From Lumbricus terrestris (lineage: Eukaryota; Annelida; Clitellata; Crassiclitellata; Lumbricidae): 64,000 nt of DNA. The stretch lies in NCBI GenBank assembly GCA_949752735.1, contig OX457047.1:6343766-6407765 (forward strand). The letters run 5' to 3'. A program made the translations under genes and the position numbers. Below the pieces are notes generated by a model. The model worked only from the letters and a program-made list of their open reading frames with translations. It made no database searches and was not told the DNA's origin. Of the stretch, positions 11,586 through 21,759 are shown one piece after another. Positions within the stretch are counted from its first letter, which is position 1, and each line of letters begins with the position of its first letter.

Positions 11586-11775
11586 GATGCGCGGTGGTGT
11601 AGTGGGCATGCTCGTTACCTTGCAACCGTAGGGAGTAGGGACCGTAGGCAAGTCCTTCACTCCAATTGCTCAGCGCTTCGGCGTGAAACTCCAATCCAAT
11701 GTACACACAATAGTCGGGAGCGGTCCTGAGTAGTAATCATGAAGGGGCGCTGTAACAAGTGCACATACGTACATG
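11586..11775 (+). mobile_element. tRNA-derived SINE, internally deleted
   Basis: It starts GCGCGGTGGTGTAGTGGGCA (A-box region), continues with AATTGCTCAGCGCTTCGGCG, and ends GGGAGCGGTCCTGAGTAG, GGCGCTGTAACAAGTGCAC. Compared with the copy at 15690 the B-box block GGTTCGAATCC is missing, so this copy is unlikely to have kept its internal promoter. Confidence 0.75.
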
Positions 11776-12569
11776 TATACATGTATACATGCAGTCATAG
11801 GTCATCTTCAACACACACAGAATCATGTTTTGATTCATGCAAAAGTGGACGTTGTGAGGAATGTTTGGGTTCCCATGTTAAAAATTGCGTATTTTCGAGA
11901 TGCATTCATATATTTTGAAACTAAATAATCCATTTTGTGCAGAAATGAATGTTGATTCCATTGATGTATTACAAGTCATAACAAACAAAACGAAAAGTCC
12001 AGGAGGGGTGGTAACTTCTCCCCCCCTTGGTAGTCCATGTCCCGTGGTCTTCGAAGCTTGAGGGTGAAGCTCGTAATCGTAAACTGAGAATTCTAAAGCG
12101 CCACTTGATTGCCATGCGCATGGTACCAGCTTTTTTGACGAGAGCTGCATATAGTAAGATGGGTTGTCCGAGGGTCAGAGTTAAAGATGTGACGTTCATC
12201 GTTATCATCCTTCAGTTGCGTGTGCGCAAACTTATAAAGAGACTTTACAGCCTAAATACGGTGTTTAAAAGAGTAAATAAAAAATTATCTCTCAAATGCA
12301 CGCATAGGCTACACACCTACATACATGCACAAAACAATAAATTATTCCCGCTAAAATCCCCACGAGACTGGGGCAGCATAAAGGATCCTCGCGACAGAAG
12401 TGACTGGAGCTACTTCGTGCAGAGCGTCAGAGGGCAGTCCATGGGCTCTAAGCATTCTCAGTGCATAGAGTGATCTAGAGTGATCTCAGCAGCTCAGAAA
12501 CAGGTTCTGTAACTTGAAGTTTGTCTTGGATGGTAAATATCTCGTTCCACAAACTGCATAATTCTGCCA

Positions 12570-12665
12570 AACACCACCACCACCACCACCAATACTACTA
12601 CTACTACTACCACTACTACCATTACTACAATTTTTATAACTATTATTCTACTATAACTACAACTA
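12570..12665. repeat. (CCA)n then (ACT)n trinucleotide repeat
   Basis: CACCACCACCACCACC runs into TACTACTACTACTACC and degenerate continuation. Confidence 0.9.
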
Positions 12666-13230
12666 ACTCGTTGTCATTTCTTTTTATCAACATCATAATT
12701 AACTTCGTTATCAGAATCATATACAATACAATTAAACATCTATACCTGCAAAATACCTGCATAGCTTTATTTACTGTAAGCGATTGCGGTCCTTTTACCG
12801 GATTGCTGAATAATGGAATATTATTATTATTATTAGGAGGAAAAGGTTGAAGAGGAGAAAGAGGTGAATTAGGATGAATAGGATGAGAAGAAGGAGGAGG
12901 ATGGTGTGTCTGCATTTGAGTGATTATATTATGTTTTAACCCTTCGGAGGTGAGGTGACGATTTGAAACGCCAGAGGTGAGGTGGGGTTTGACAAACCTC
13001 AATACATATTTTTATTTTCAAACCACGATATCAAATGGAAGATACTAAGTTGAGTTAAACTATTCTTCTATGATCAATAATCAACTAAACAGACGATTAC
13101 CACGAACAAATATCTGCTTTCAATCCATATTAGATGGCCAGAAGGTGAACCCATCCAATGTGTACTTAATCCATGCAAGTTTGTGTCCTCATGTGCAACA
13201 TTATCAAATGCACGAATAACACGAATAACC

Positions 13231-13232
<2 letters not shown>

Positions 13233-13284
<52 letters not shown>
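13233..13284. repeat. (TA)n microsatellite
   Basis: About 25 TA units abut the GC-rich open frame at 13290-13780. Confidence 0.95.
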
Positions 13285-13285
<1 letters not shown>

Positions 13286-13289
13286 CGGA

Positions 13290-13780
13290 CGTGCCCCTGC
13301 TGCTATGGTAGACACGCAAGGGGCAGCGAGCTGCTCGCTTCCCGGGCGATCCATGAATTTACCAGGGTCCCGAGAGTCGCTCGAGTCGCTATCGCGTCTG
13401 TGCCTTCGACTCGCCCGACGGGGAGCGGTTGCACCGTTCCCGTCTTCACTCTCAACCGAAGAGGTTTGTGAGATGGTCGCACGCGACAGGGTATAAAGCT
13501 CGGTCGCTTCCGAGTCTGCCTCTGCCCCTTCCACGGTCACTTTGGGAGTAACATCCTGAGCCTGACGATGGCCGTTGCTCAACATAGGGTTCACTGACTC
13601 GCGGGCGGCAGACCCTCGCTTGGAGCTACTCTTCACGGCCACGGGCCTCTTTGCCTTGCCCGACCGATCTCCTTTCCGGCGTAACATATTACAGACAGCA
13701 ACTCTAGAACTAGTGCCACCGACGGGTAACACCGAACGTTCACGAAACTCGCAGACCAAAGTGATTTGAACCACGGCCAT
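13290..13780 (-). other. GC-rich open frame, possible host coding exon
   Basis: The minus strand stays open for about 160 codons of non-repetitive, clearly GC-rich sequence in an AT-rich region. The product is basic and serine-rich, with CNMLRRKGDRSGKAKRPVAV, SVESEDGNG and RRASRRHRRDSDSSDSRD. The pattern resembles a juxtamembrane or cytoplasmic tail, or a disordered nuclear segment. The frame runs straight into the (TA)n tract, so the real end must be a donor site or stop before it. I cannot define splice sites with confidence and recognise no domain. It could also be a transposon piece. Confidence 0.35.
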
Positions 13781-14149
13781 TCCAAGGGACTGAGTCCCAG
13801 GCCTCGCCAGAATGACATGATACCTTCGGAAAAGACGGAAAAATTAACCAGGCACGCAACTCATCCAATGTACAGCAATTATAGGCTATGGGGCGATTTC
13901 TGATCACACCTTTATAATGCAACTAGAAATTTTATGTAAGAGAAAATAATTGAAGTAGTGCTTGGTACATCTGCAAGGTAGATTAGATTTCAAATTGTTC
14001 ACAAGTGCTGTAATATGCCGAACAAATTTCTGTCTAGGATAACGGCCTCTGTTTTCATAGACCCTGGTCAAATGGGATCCATCCATCCATTTCAGCTGTA
14101 TTAAAAATTTAGAAACATTTAAATTTTAAAAGCGTTACACGTTATTTGG

Positions 14150-14315
14150 AGGTTCTCTCCGCTCTTTAGACCGTCATGATCTTCTTGTTCCACGATCTCG
14201 GACTGCCACAGCCCAACATCGCGCCTTTGCCTCTGTCTGCCCTTTACTGTGGGGAGCGCCTCTGGTTAAATTGTACTCTGAGAGGGTTCACTTTATAAAT
14301 CCCAAAGTAAAATAG
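14150..14315 (+). pseudogene. CR1-like LINE extreme 3' end
   Basis: The frame around 14160-14300 reads as ...DLLVPRSRTATAQ...FASV, the same block as in 4682-5165. It is followed by GGGGAGCGCCTCTGGTTAAA and a tail AAAATAGAATAGAATATG. It is a short 5'-truncated copy. Confidence 0.6.
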
Positions 14316-14404
14316 AATAGAATATGAGACCGATAGAATTTGCCTTTATTGCCGCTCTTGTTATTGTATTGTTTTGTATCTGACAACTTAGAAAATGCTT
14401 CTCA

Positions 14405-14659
14405 CAGCAATAACCTTTAAGAAGCGATCACAGTGCGTGCAGCCCGTGGAAAGGCAGGTTTTGAGAGGAGAGAAAGATGACGAAAGACCACCAGAGAGGA
14501 TGACAGTCTGGCAGAGCGAACCGGTGGGGGACGTTCATTCCATAGGGAGGGACCAATGCAGGCAAATGATCTGGATTGAGCCACAGCGGTTCTTACGCGG
14601 GGAACAAAGAGATCAAGCCGATCAGAGGACCTACGAGGACACAGAAGTACCGTTGTCAT
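14405..14659 (-). pseudogene. CR1-like LINE C-terminal fragment
   Basis: The minus-strand frame gives RRSSDRLDLFVPRVRTAVAQ, SFACIGPSLWNERPPPVRSA and HLSLLSKPAF, the same post-RT block as 4682-5165 but opposite in orientation and lacking the final 3' UTR. It lies within 250 bp of the plus-strand copy at 14150, so two fragments face each other. Confidence 0.65.
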
Positions 14660-14671
14660 CTTATACCTAAG

Positions 14672-14745
14672 GTAATTATATCGTGGATTGACAATATTCT
14701 AGAGACACATTCTATACTAATATTGCTGCTATTGTTATTATGGCT
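14672..14745 (+). repeat. Dispersed repeat, paired with 50685-50755
   Basis: CGTGGATTGACAATATTCTA, GAGACACA and CTAATATTGCTG are nearly identical to 50685-50755. Further homology continues at 15185-15235 against 50775-50835, so both loci carry the same longer element with different interiors. Confidence 0.6.
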
Positions 14746-15221
14746 CTTGTAGTAGTTATTATCATTACTATTTTTTAACCCGAGGTTTCAATGATTCCTT
14801 TGGATTCAATTATTTTTTACTAAAATATGAATCTCCGAGAAACCAGGCCTCGTCCTGTCCCAGGTTTCACATACAATACTAATATTTCTGCTTTTGTTAT
14901 AATTGCTCTTGTATGTGCTTGTATGTGCTGAAGAGTGAATGTATTGTGACGCGCAATACAGATAGAGAGACGTTTGCAACAGGACTTTTGGGTTTACGGT
15001 GATCTCCAGAGATACTGCTGAAATGCGACGTCCCAGCTCTGAGAGAAATTCTGCGCCTTCAGCATTTACAGGTCCAAGAGTTTCAAAGGCAACGGGAATA
15101 AACATGTGGATTGCAGGCAGCAATGATTTTTATTTGGTAGACCGAGGTTGTAGGATAATTTTTATAAGCATAATAGCAGACGCACACACGGAAATTAAGT
15201 TATGAAGACGGATAATGTTAG

Positions 15222-15339
15222 ACACCCTTAAAATAAGTTGATTAAACAGTGTATAACTGATTCCTATACGCGAATATAAGCAATAGATTGTCAACGATAA
15301 CTCAGCATATAACAATTGCTTCCACCGTTTTAAAGGTGT
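15222..15339 (-). mobile_element. 118-bp inverted-repeat (MITE-like) element, copy A
   Basis: On the minus strand it starts ACACCTTTAAAACGGTGGAA, contains TTGTTATAT, and ends AACTTATTTTAAGGGTGT followed by CTAACATTATC. The ends are imperfect inverted repeats, ACACCTTTAAAA against TTTTAAGGGTGT. Copies at 47457-47573 and 48666-48784 have the same length, ends and internal blocks. Flanks outside the ends are partly shared with 50785-50816, so the true element could be longer than 118 bp. Confidence 0.6.
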
Positions 15340-15689
15340 TTGTAGCGCACCAAATTAAATTGGAATTGCAATTATTACTAGGCCTACTACTAATGTTTCT
15401 GCCTCTGTTACAATCAATAGCACTATCACTATTAATACCACTATTTATATTAATATTACTAGTAAAAAAAGCTGTGGCAAAAAATAGCAAAAAGAAAAAA
15501 AAACATCGTGGTGTTGAATTTTCGTATTTTAAGAGCCACTGTATCTATTGACGAGTAATTATTATGAGCGAAATAGAAAGACGATCGAACCATTAATTTT
15601 CAAGACTTGCGGTCATTTCCTATAATGCAGACCGAAGTATAGTAGCCTAGTAGAACAAAAAAAACAGGGGTGTGGACTAAAATGCGCTG

Positions 15690-15920
15690 TTGAGCTTGGT
15701 GGTGTAGTGGGTATGTTCATTGCCTTGCAGCTGGAGGATTGCAGGTTCGAATCCACCTCAAGTCGCCGCGTAGGGACCTTGGGCAAGTACTTCACTAACA
15801 ATTGCTCAGCGCTTCGGCGTGAAATTCCGATGCAGTATCCGCGCTGTAATCTGGAGCGCCTCTGAGTAGAGAGATTGAAAGAGGTGCTATAACAAGTGCG
15901 CATACAAACAAATAAAGCCG
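15690..15920 (+). mobile_element. tRNA-derived SINE, best-preserved copy
   Basis: The head carries an A-box-like TTGGTGGTGTAGTGGG and a perfect B box GGTTCGAATCC at 15744-15754, spaced as in a tRNA gene. The body follows with CCTCAAGTCGCCGCGTAGGG, GGGCAAGTACTTCAC and CTCAGCGCTTCGGCG. The 3' block GGAGCGCCTCTGAGTAG, GAAAGAGGTGCTATAACAAG is the same stem-type tail as that of the LINE copies at 5090 and 51990. This suggests those LINEs supply the retrotransposition machinery. Confidence 0.85.
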
Positions 15921-15924
15921 TTGA

Positions 15925-16796
15925 TGACAATATAGATAAAATGTACAGAAATCTTCGGTTCCGGTATTCAACAGTTAAATGCATCAAAGCAGATCATTAC
16001 ATTGTCATCAATATTCAACAATTAACAGCAAACTATCAGTCAATGTCCATGGTATGATTGGAGCTTTGGAGAAATAATATGTTTTTAAGCATTTATAATT
16101 CGTGCATACTAATTTAAATCTTAAAGTAAAACAATTTCCCATAAGGAATCTTAATGTACGAGGTATACACAATCATAAACAATCATAAACCTGAATCGAC
16201 AGATTTACAAGCTACAAAACCTTTGCATCATCAAATTAAGTCATTTGCGCGCAGACATAAGCGCGCGGCATGGACCTAAGGCTGTACTTTCACTTCGCCT
16301 AACATAAATGCAATATCCACCTATACTTCTCACCTACATGCGGCATATATTCAAACCCTTTCATCACGGCAACGATTCAACCTCTTATTTTGATTAATGT
16401 TCTTTGTCCACACATAAGAAATTAAATTAACCACTGCTTTGTAATTTTAATTGCCAATTTTTGATGAGACTTTAAAGGAAGACGAATGACATTAAAACCT
16501 CAGTGCATCGGATTTCTTTAAATATCAAGTGTAGCAGATGAAAAAAGGTGTCGTTTCTTCGTGGATTGCTGAATGACCCCATGTGCCCTATGAGCGGGCA
16601 ACCGTGTCAGCCAACGAGCTATATAGTCAGTAATCACTAAAACAATTACAAACAGCGGACCTTGTAAGAATTGATATGCGCTAAAACTCTTCCGGCAAAC
16701 AGCGTCATTACCATAGTAGTTAGGATCAGATTAGACGTCGTTAGGGTCGGTTGATGGAAGGAATACACAGAAAATCTCTACAAAGTCGATGATAGA
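15925..16796. other. Gene-free AT-rich stretch
   Basis: I see no supported gene here. The only recurring element is AAAAAAGGTGTCG at about 16543, a copy of the dispersed core motif. The RT frame that follows probably belongs to an insertion whose 5' end lies somewhere between 16700 and 16797, but no clear boundary is visible. Confidence 0.5.
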
Positions 16797-18359
16797 GTGA
16801 ACAAGGAGGAAGATATATCGATGGCCACAGGGGATTACGAGAAAGAACCAAGTGTCTTGAGATCGGAGGTGGAGTGGGCAATCAAACAAATCAAGGATAA
16901 CAAGACACCTGGGGCGGACGAGATACCCATTGAGCTGATCAAAGAGGCTGGAGACGGAATGATAGAAGAACTAACAGCACTATGCAATCGGATATGGGAG
17001 ACAGAAGAATGGCCCAAAGACTGGGAAAAGTCCATATTCATACCTATCTTCAAAAAAGGCGACGCCAGGGAATGTGAAAACTACAGAACAATAGCGCTGA
17101 TATCACATGCAAGTAAGATCCTACTGAAGATTATACATAAAAGGATGGAGAGCACGATTGAGAGGGAACTGCCTGTCCATCAGGCAGGTTTCAGGAGACG
17201 GAGAGGAACAAGAGACCACATCGCGAACCTCAGAGGGATAATGGAGAGACAGAGAGAATTCGGACAGGAGGTACACATATGCTTTATAGATTATAGCAAG
17301 GCCTTCGACTGCATCGATCATGCTCTGATGTGGAGGACTCTGGGGGAAATGGGCATCCCGACACACCTCATAAAACTCCTCAAGAACCTATACGGGAACC
17401 AGGTGGCCGTGGTTAGGACGGAGCATGGCGAAACTATAACCTTCCAAATAAAGAAAGGAGTTCGGCAGGGGTGCATATTATCGCCATACCTGTTCAACCT
17501 TTATGCTGAAATGATAGTGAGGAAAGCAGGCTTAGAGGAAACAAATGCTGGTGTGAGGATAGCGGACAATTTAAGATATGCGGACGATACAACGTTACTG
17601 GCAGGGAAAGGGGAAGATCTAAAAGATATCATCAGAAATTTAAAAACAGAAAGCGAGAAGGCTGGACTGTATTTCAACTTAAAGAAGACCAAAATCATGA
17701 CCACGGAAAATTGGACAAACTTCGAGGTAGATGGAGAGGAGATGGAGGTGGTGACAAGTTTCTGCTTCTTGGGAGCCATGATAGAAAATGATGGCGGATG
17801 TGACAGAGAGATACGACGGAGGATTACATTGGGAAAGTCTGCAGCAAAGGGACTAGAGAAAATATGGAAGGATAAACATGTGAGCCTGATGACGAAGAAA
17901 AGAATTGTAAAGGCAATGATATTCCCAGTGGTGTTGTATGGATGTGAAACGTGGACAAAAACACAGGCCTTAGAAAGGAAAATCGATGCTTGCGAAATGT
18001 GGATTTGGAGGAAGGTATTGAGAACCTCATGGACCGATAAAAGAACAAATGAATCCATAGGCCTATTACTAGAGATAGGTCAGGCACGAGGGAATATGTC
18101 ATTAGGGCAGAGAGCGGCAAGGCAGAAGTTGGCATTCTTCGGACATGTGATGCGAGCAAACGGCCTGGAAAAGGAGATGATGCTGGCCTGCGGAGAGGGA
18201 GGAAGGAGGAGAGGACGCCCAAGAAGGAGATGGGTGGAAGAAATACACGAGAGAACGAAGATGAACTTGGAGGAACTGAGAAACGCGACGGAAGATCGTA
18301 GCAAGTGGAGAAGGTTGACCATGGCTATAGTTTTGCAAAAAAAAAAACTACAAACCTAA
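16797..18359 (+). CDS. RTE/BovB-like reverse transcriptase, endonuclease missing
   Basis: This is a 520-residue open frame for a non-LTR reverse transcriptase. Visible blocks are IKQIKDNKTPGADEIP, NYRTIALISHASKILLKII, HQAGFRRRRGTRDHI, motif A FIDYSKAFDCIDH, motif B GVRQGCILSPYLFNLYAEM, motif C RYADDTTLLAG, then VTSFCFLGAMI, VVLYGCETW and the C-terminal GRRRGRPRRRWVEEIHERTK. The MIFPVVLYGCETW and RRRGRPRRRW blocks are typical of the RTE/BovB group. The catalytic YADD is intact. An apurinic-type endonuclease should precede it but is absent, so the insertion is probably 5'-truncated. It ends at an A-rich stretch at 18340-18350. The frame may be incidental preservation of a young copy rather than a functional gene. 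Confidence 0.85.
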   Translation: MNKEEDISMATGDYEKEPSVLRSEVEWAIKQIKDNKTPGADEIPIELIKEAGDGMIEELTALCNRIWETEEWPKDWEKSIFIPIFKKGDARECENYRTIALISHASKILLKIIHKRMESTIERELPVHQAGFRRRRGTRDHIANLRGIMERQREFGQEVHICFIDYSKAFDCIDHALMWRTLGEMGIPTHLIKLLKNLYGNQVAVVRTEHGETITFQIKKGVRQGCILSPYLFNLYAEMIVRKAGLEETNAGVRIADNLRYADDTTLLAGKGEDLKDIIRNLKTESEKAGLYFNLKKTKIMTTENWTNFEVDGEEMEVVTSFCFLGAMIENDGGCDREIRRRITLGKSAAKGLEKIWKDKHVSLMTKKRIVKAMIFPVVLYGCETWTKTQALERKIDACEMWIWRKVLRTSWTDKRTNESIGLLLEIGQARGNMSLGQRAARQKLAFFGHVMRANGLEKEMMLACGEGGRRRGRPRRRWVEEIHERTKMNLEELRNATEDRSKWRRLTMAIVLQKKKLQT

Positions 18360-18364
18360 GTTTG

Positions 18365-19840
18365 TAAGAATTGACATACGCTGAAACACTCTCTTCTGAC
18401 TAAACTACTGACTGTCTGCTTGTATTTGTTTTATCTGCGTTGTACCCGGTTTTTCAATATTTTTCACGACAAACCAAGATATGAATATTATTCGCAATTC
18501 TCTTCTTTACTCATCCGATTGATTTACCCTCGTGTTGCCCCTGGCAACGCCAACCGATGTCTCCCGTCGTTCAATTGTGACGTTTCTATTTCCATAACAA
18601 CGTCTGTCGTCATAATTTCGGTGATCGCCATCATTGTCGTCTGCGTCATTCTCACTTCCGGAATCACGTGGTAGGCTTTCGTAAATTTCCGGGTCAATAC
18701 AAACTTTAAACGACTGTTTTTTGTTAAATAAAGAAAATCAACGTTTGCATCTTTCTTATAATTATATTGATGCAAACTATCGACAACAATCAGTGCCAGT
18801 CTCGAGCCTCGCTGAATGAGGTGGGCGACAATAATAATCTTCGTAATCACAACTACAACCGTAGATGCAAAGATGAGACGTAATGTAAAGAACACACATA
18901 TGCCGAGGTTGGGAAAATTAAGTCGTAAATGTTGATTAAGTTTGACAATTCCGCTCTAGGCGACCAATCAATCGCAACGTGTATTGAAATAGTACACGAT
19001 AAATAAGGGATCATTAGACACCATTAAAACGTATCTATACTCTGCTATGTATACCTAGCGCACCGTATTTGTTTTGATTTCTCTGGGATTCGAAGTCCAA
19101 TAAAGTTTCTAGAAGTCGTTGTTAAAATAATCATGGAATAAACTTAGACACCTTTTAAAAGCTGCTTACTAATGCAATTTATATTTGTCACGTCATATCA
19201 GGATACATTCGATCACACATTAAATTTCATCAAAACTACGTTGCCATAAGTCAGCAATCATAGCATAATAAAGAGCAGGTTGACGATTGTTGGCGATGGT
19301 AGTGTAATGTCCTTCAATCATTTATTCGTTCGATGGATTTAAATCGTGATAAACAATTATGAGGATGAGGAAACCAAGATGACGACGATGATGATGACTA
19401 TGATGATGAAGCCTGTTATAATAATCGGTTTTCCAGGCGCCTGAAACAAGACTACGCGTCTCGCTACCCTGCATCAGTGACCCTGGAGCTGACATCATGT
19501 GCCACAGTAGATGAGGACTACGACGTAGTCTACGGTGAAAGAGGATCGGAAGAAGAAGAGAAAAGTCTGCGTATCGTGTATCATCTGGACTAACAACGAC
19601 CCTCGCAGCAGCTGCTCTCCATTCCAACCAATCCATCGAAGATAAGAATTAGTCTGCATATCATCCACGAACGAGTACATTGCCACAATGCAGACTGTAT
19701 GGGATGGGCATGATGGCGGTGGACTGATAGTGGCGTGACCGAAGTAATCGATCAAATTATGATTTAAAACCTCGATTAAGCAATGAAAAACTGTAAAAAA
19801 CGTCTGGATGCTGTATTACACTGACAGTCTTGGAATACTT
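18365..19840. other. Gene-free region with dispersed core-motif repeats
   Basis: No supported gene. Two direct copies of the core motif (TAGACACCATTAAAACG at about 19016 and TAGACACCTTTTAAAAGC at about 19145) lie 130 bp apart. A GATGATGA-rich stretch occurs at 19370-19410. Small open frames in both strands (18524-18895 -, 19322-19755 -) show no recognisable domain. Confidence 0.5.
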
Positions 19841-19975
19841 TTAACATTCTGAGGAATTTCATGTTCATCGCTGGAGGAATTCGAACTTTGATCAACTACG
19901 CATTTGTACGGCCACACCTTGTTTACACGCCTATACAACACGTAAGGACTACCTACTGCGGTTTAACTCAAGAAT

Positions 19976-20809
19976 ATGGCTAAAAGATTGGCTAAAGTCG
20001 ACGAACTGTCTGAGTTAATCGTTGACGATAAAATACTAAATATTCTACTTGACCGCCTGTCCACACTTCTCATTCCCATGATGAAATCCCTCGTCAAGGA
20101 ACTCGCAGCGGAGGTGACTGCGGATGTGACCACCTCACTTACCAAGAACATGGAAGCAACTAAAATTGAAACCTTCGCTAAACTCGACGACTCCATCCGC
20201 GTAATCAGCGACCAGGTAACCGCCATCAAATCCTCCACGAAAATACTCGAAGCAAAAGTTGATGATCTCGAGAGACATGCTCGCTTAAACAACCTGATCT
20301 TCCATGGAGTACCGGTTTACTCTTCTGACGATATCGGTACTGGACTTCTATCTCAGAACCAGTACCACACTGAGATCGAAAGCGAAAGAGCGCTCACCAA
20401 TGGAATCATCCTACTTTGTCGAGACCGTCTTAACCTGCATCTCACTGATCACGACATCAATACGACCCATCGCCTGCCAGGCAACAAGAAATCGCCTCTC
20501 AAACCTGTCATCGTCAGCTTCACTACTCGCAGAGTAAGAAACGAAGTCTTCAAAGCTAAGAAACTTCTGAGTCATCATCCAGCCTCTAACTCTTCTCACT
20601 CGGAATACCCCAAGATCTACATCAATGAACATCTCACCACCAACGCTGCCTTCCTATTCTCGTCTGCGCGAGCTATGGTAAAGGAGAAGACCATCGCTTC
20701 ATCATGGTCATACGGTGGTAACATCTACGTTAAGAAGTCACTCACGGCCGGCGCTGCTCCGATGAAGATATCATCGATGGAAGACCTCAACAAACTCGTT
20801 CCAAAGTAA
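19976..20809 (+). CDS. LINE ORF1 protein (coiled coil + RRM-like RNA-binding)
   Basis: This 277-residue protein resembles L1/CR1-type ORF1 nucleic-acid chaperones. Residues about 1-95 are rich in L/I/V heptads and should form a coiled coil for trimerisation. The block VDDLERHARLNNLIFHGVP (about 93-111) is the typical junction to an RRM-like domain. DHDINTTHRLPG, PVIVSFTTRRVRNEVFKAKK and INEHLTTNAAFLFSSARAM follow, as in the RRM and C-terminal domains of ORF1p. It would coat the element RNA in the cytoplasm. It precedes the EN-RT ORF2 in the same orientation. The family assignment rests on motif layout; no stop or frameshift is present. Confidence 0.75.
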   Translation: MAKRLAKVDELSELIVDDKILNILLDRLSTLLIPMMKSLVKELAAEVTADVTTSLTKNMEATKIETFAKLDDSIRVISDQVTAIKSSTKILEAKVDDLERHARLNNLIFHGVPVYSSDDIGTGLLSQNQYHTEIESERALTNGIILLCRDRLNLHLTDHDINTTHRLPGNKKSPLKPVIVSFTTRRVRNEVFKAKKLLSHHPASNSSHSEYPKIYINEHLTTNAAFLFSSARAMVKEKTIASSWSYGGNIYVKKSLTAGAAPMKISSMEDLNKLVPK

Positions 20810-20829
20810 CGATCATATTCCATTATCTT

Positions 20830-21470
20830 ATCGATCTGTCGATCTGTTATCTCTATTATATCCGACCTTACTGGTCGTTCAAAGCTTACTGACGAGATCG
20901 TTTAGCTCTAGTGCACATCGATCGGTTTGACTATTACTTCCATATGATTGTGCATATTTTCTTAACTATAATTATACATTATGCTCATGTTATAGTCGCA
21001 TTATATACGACCCTACTGGTCAGCGGTTCGTTTTGCTTTTTGACGAGACCATTTATTTCTAATTGCGCATCGATCGGTTTGACTATTACTTCCATTGTGC
21101 ATATTTTCTTAACTATAATATATCTTATGCTCATGTTGTAGGCACATGCCTGCACCCGATGCATTAAGCATTTTATTACTTTGCGCGCATTGATAGGGTC
21201 GGATCGACCATCACTGTTATTGTGCATATACTCTAAACTATCTTACGCTGATGTTGTGGACTCACACCTGTACCCGATGCAATTAATTGTTTTTAATTGT
21301 TTATTGGTTCCAGTGCACACTAATAAGGTCGGATCGACCATTACTGCTTTTGTGCATAACCTATGTAATCACATTATCTTTTGATTATGTTGTGGTTATG
21401 TGCCTGCACTAGATGCAATTAGTCATTTTATCTAGCCTTATGATTGTGAGTTGTTGCACTAAGCTGTCGA
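20830..21470 (+). repeat. Inter-ORF tandem array, about 140-170-bp units
   Basis: Four diverged units carry GCGCATYGATCGGTTTGAC or GGTCGGATCGACCAT, CATTGTGCATATTTTCTTA, ACTATAAT and TTATGCTCATGTTRTAG. They occur near 20910-21000, 21060-21145, 21185-21260 and 21315-21400. The array lies wholly between the two LINE ORFs and may be part of the element's own sequence, for example an internal promoter or translation control region. Confidence 0.65.
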
Positions 21471-21759
21471 CTCATCGATTAACTTGCCTAGTCATTGTGT
21501 ACTTTTTCTTTTTTCTTTTCTTCGTCTGGTATATTATGACTATACCAACTGTCGACGATTTATTCTGTTAATCTGTAGCGTCCTCCGTTTCTTCGAGTGT
21601 CATCCTTTTGCTTTTGTTCAGCTAAAGTGAATGTATGCCATTGCCATTGCTTTGATACTTTAATTTGTTCTACCGTGTCGATTACATGGTCAGCTGCCAC
21701 TCGTTTCTATTTCACTCCTTTCTTTTTTTTCTTTTTTTTCTTCTGTTTCTTTCCCCCTT

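Noticed and set aside
15744..15754. tRNA-like B box that could indicate a tRNA gene
   Set aside because: The acceptor and anticodon stems cannot be paired and the sequence continues into a SINE body found in several copies.
17501..18338. Minus-strand open frames within the RTE-like ORF
   Set aside because: They are antisense shadows of the reverse-transcriptase frame with no motif of their own.
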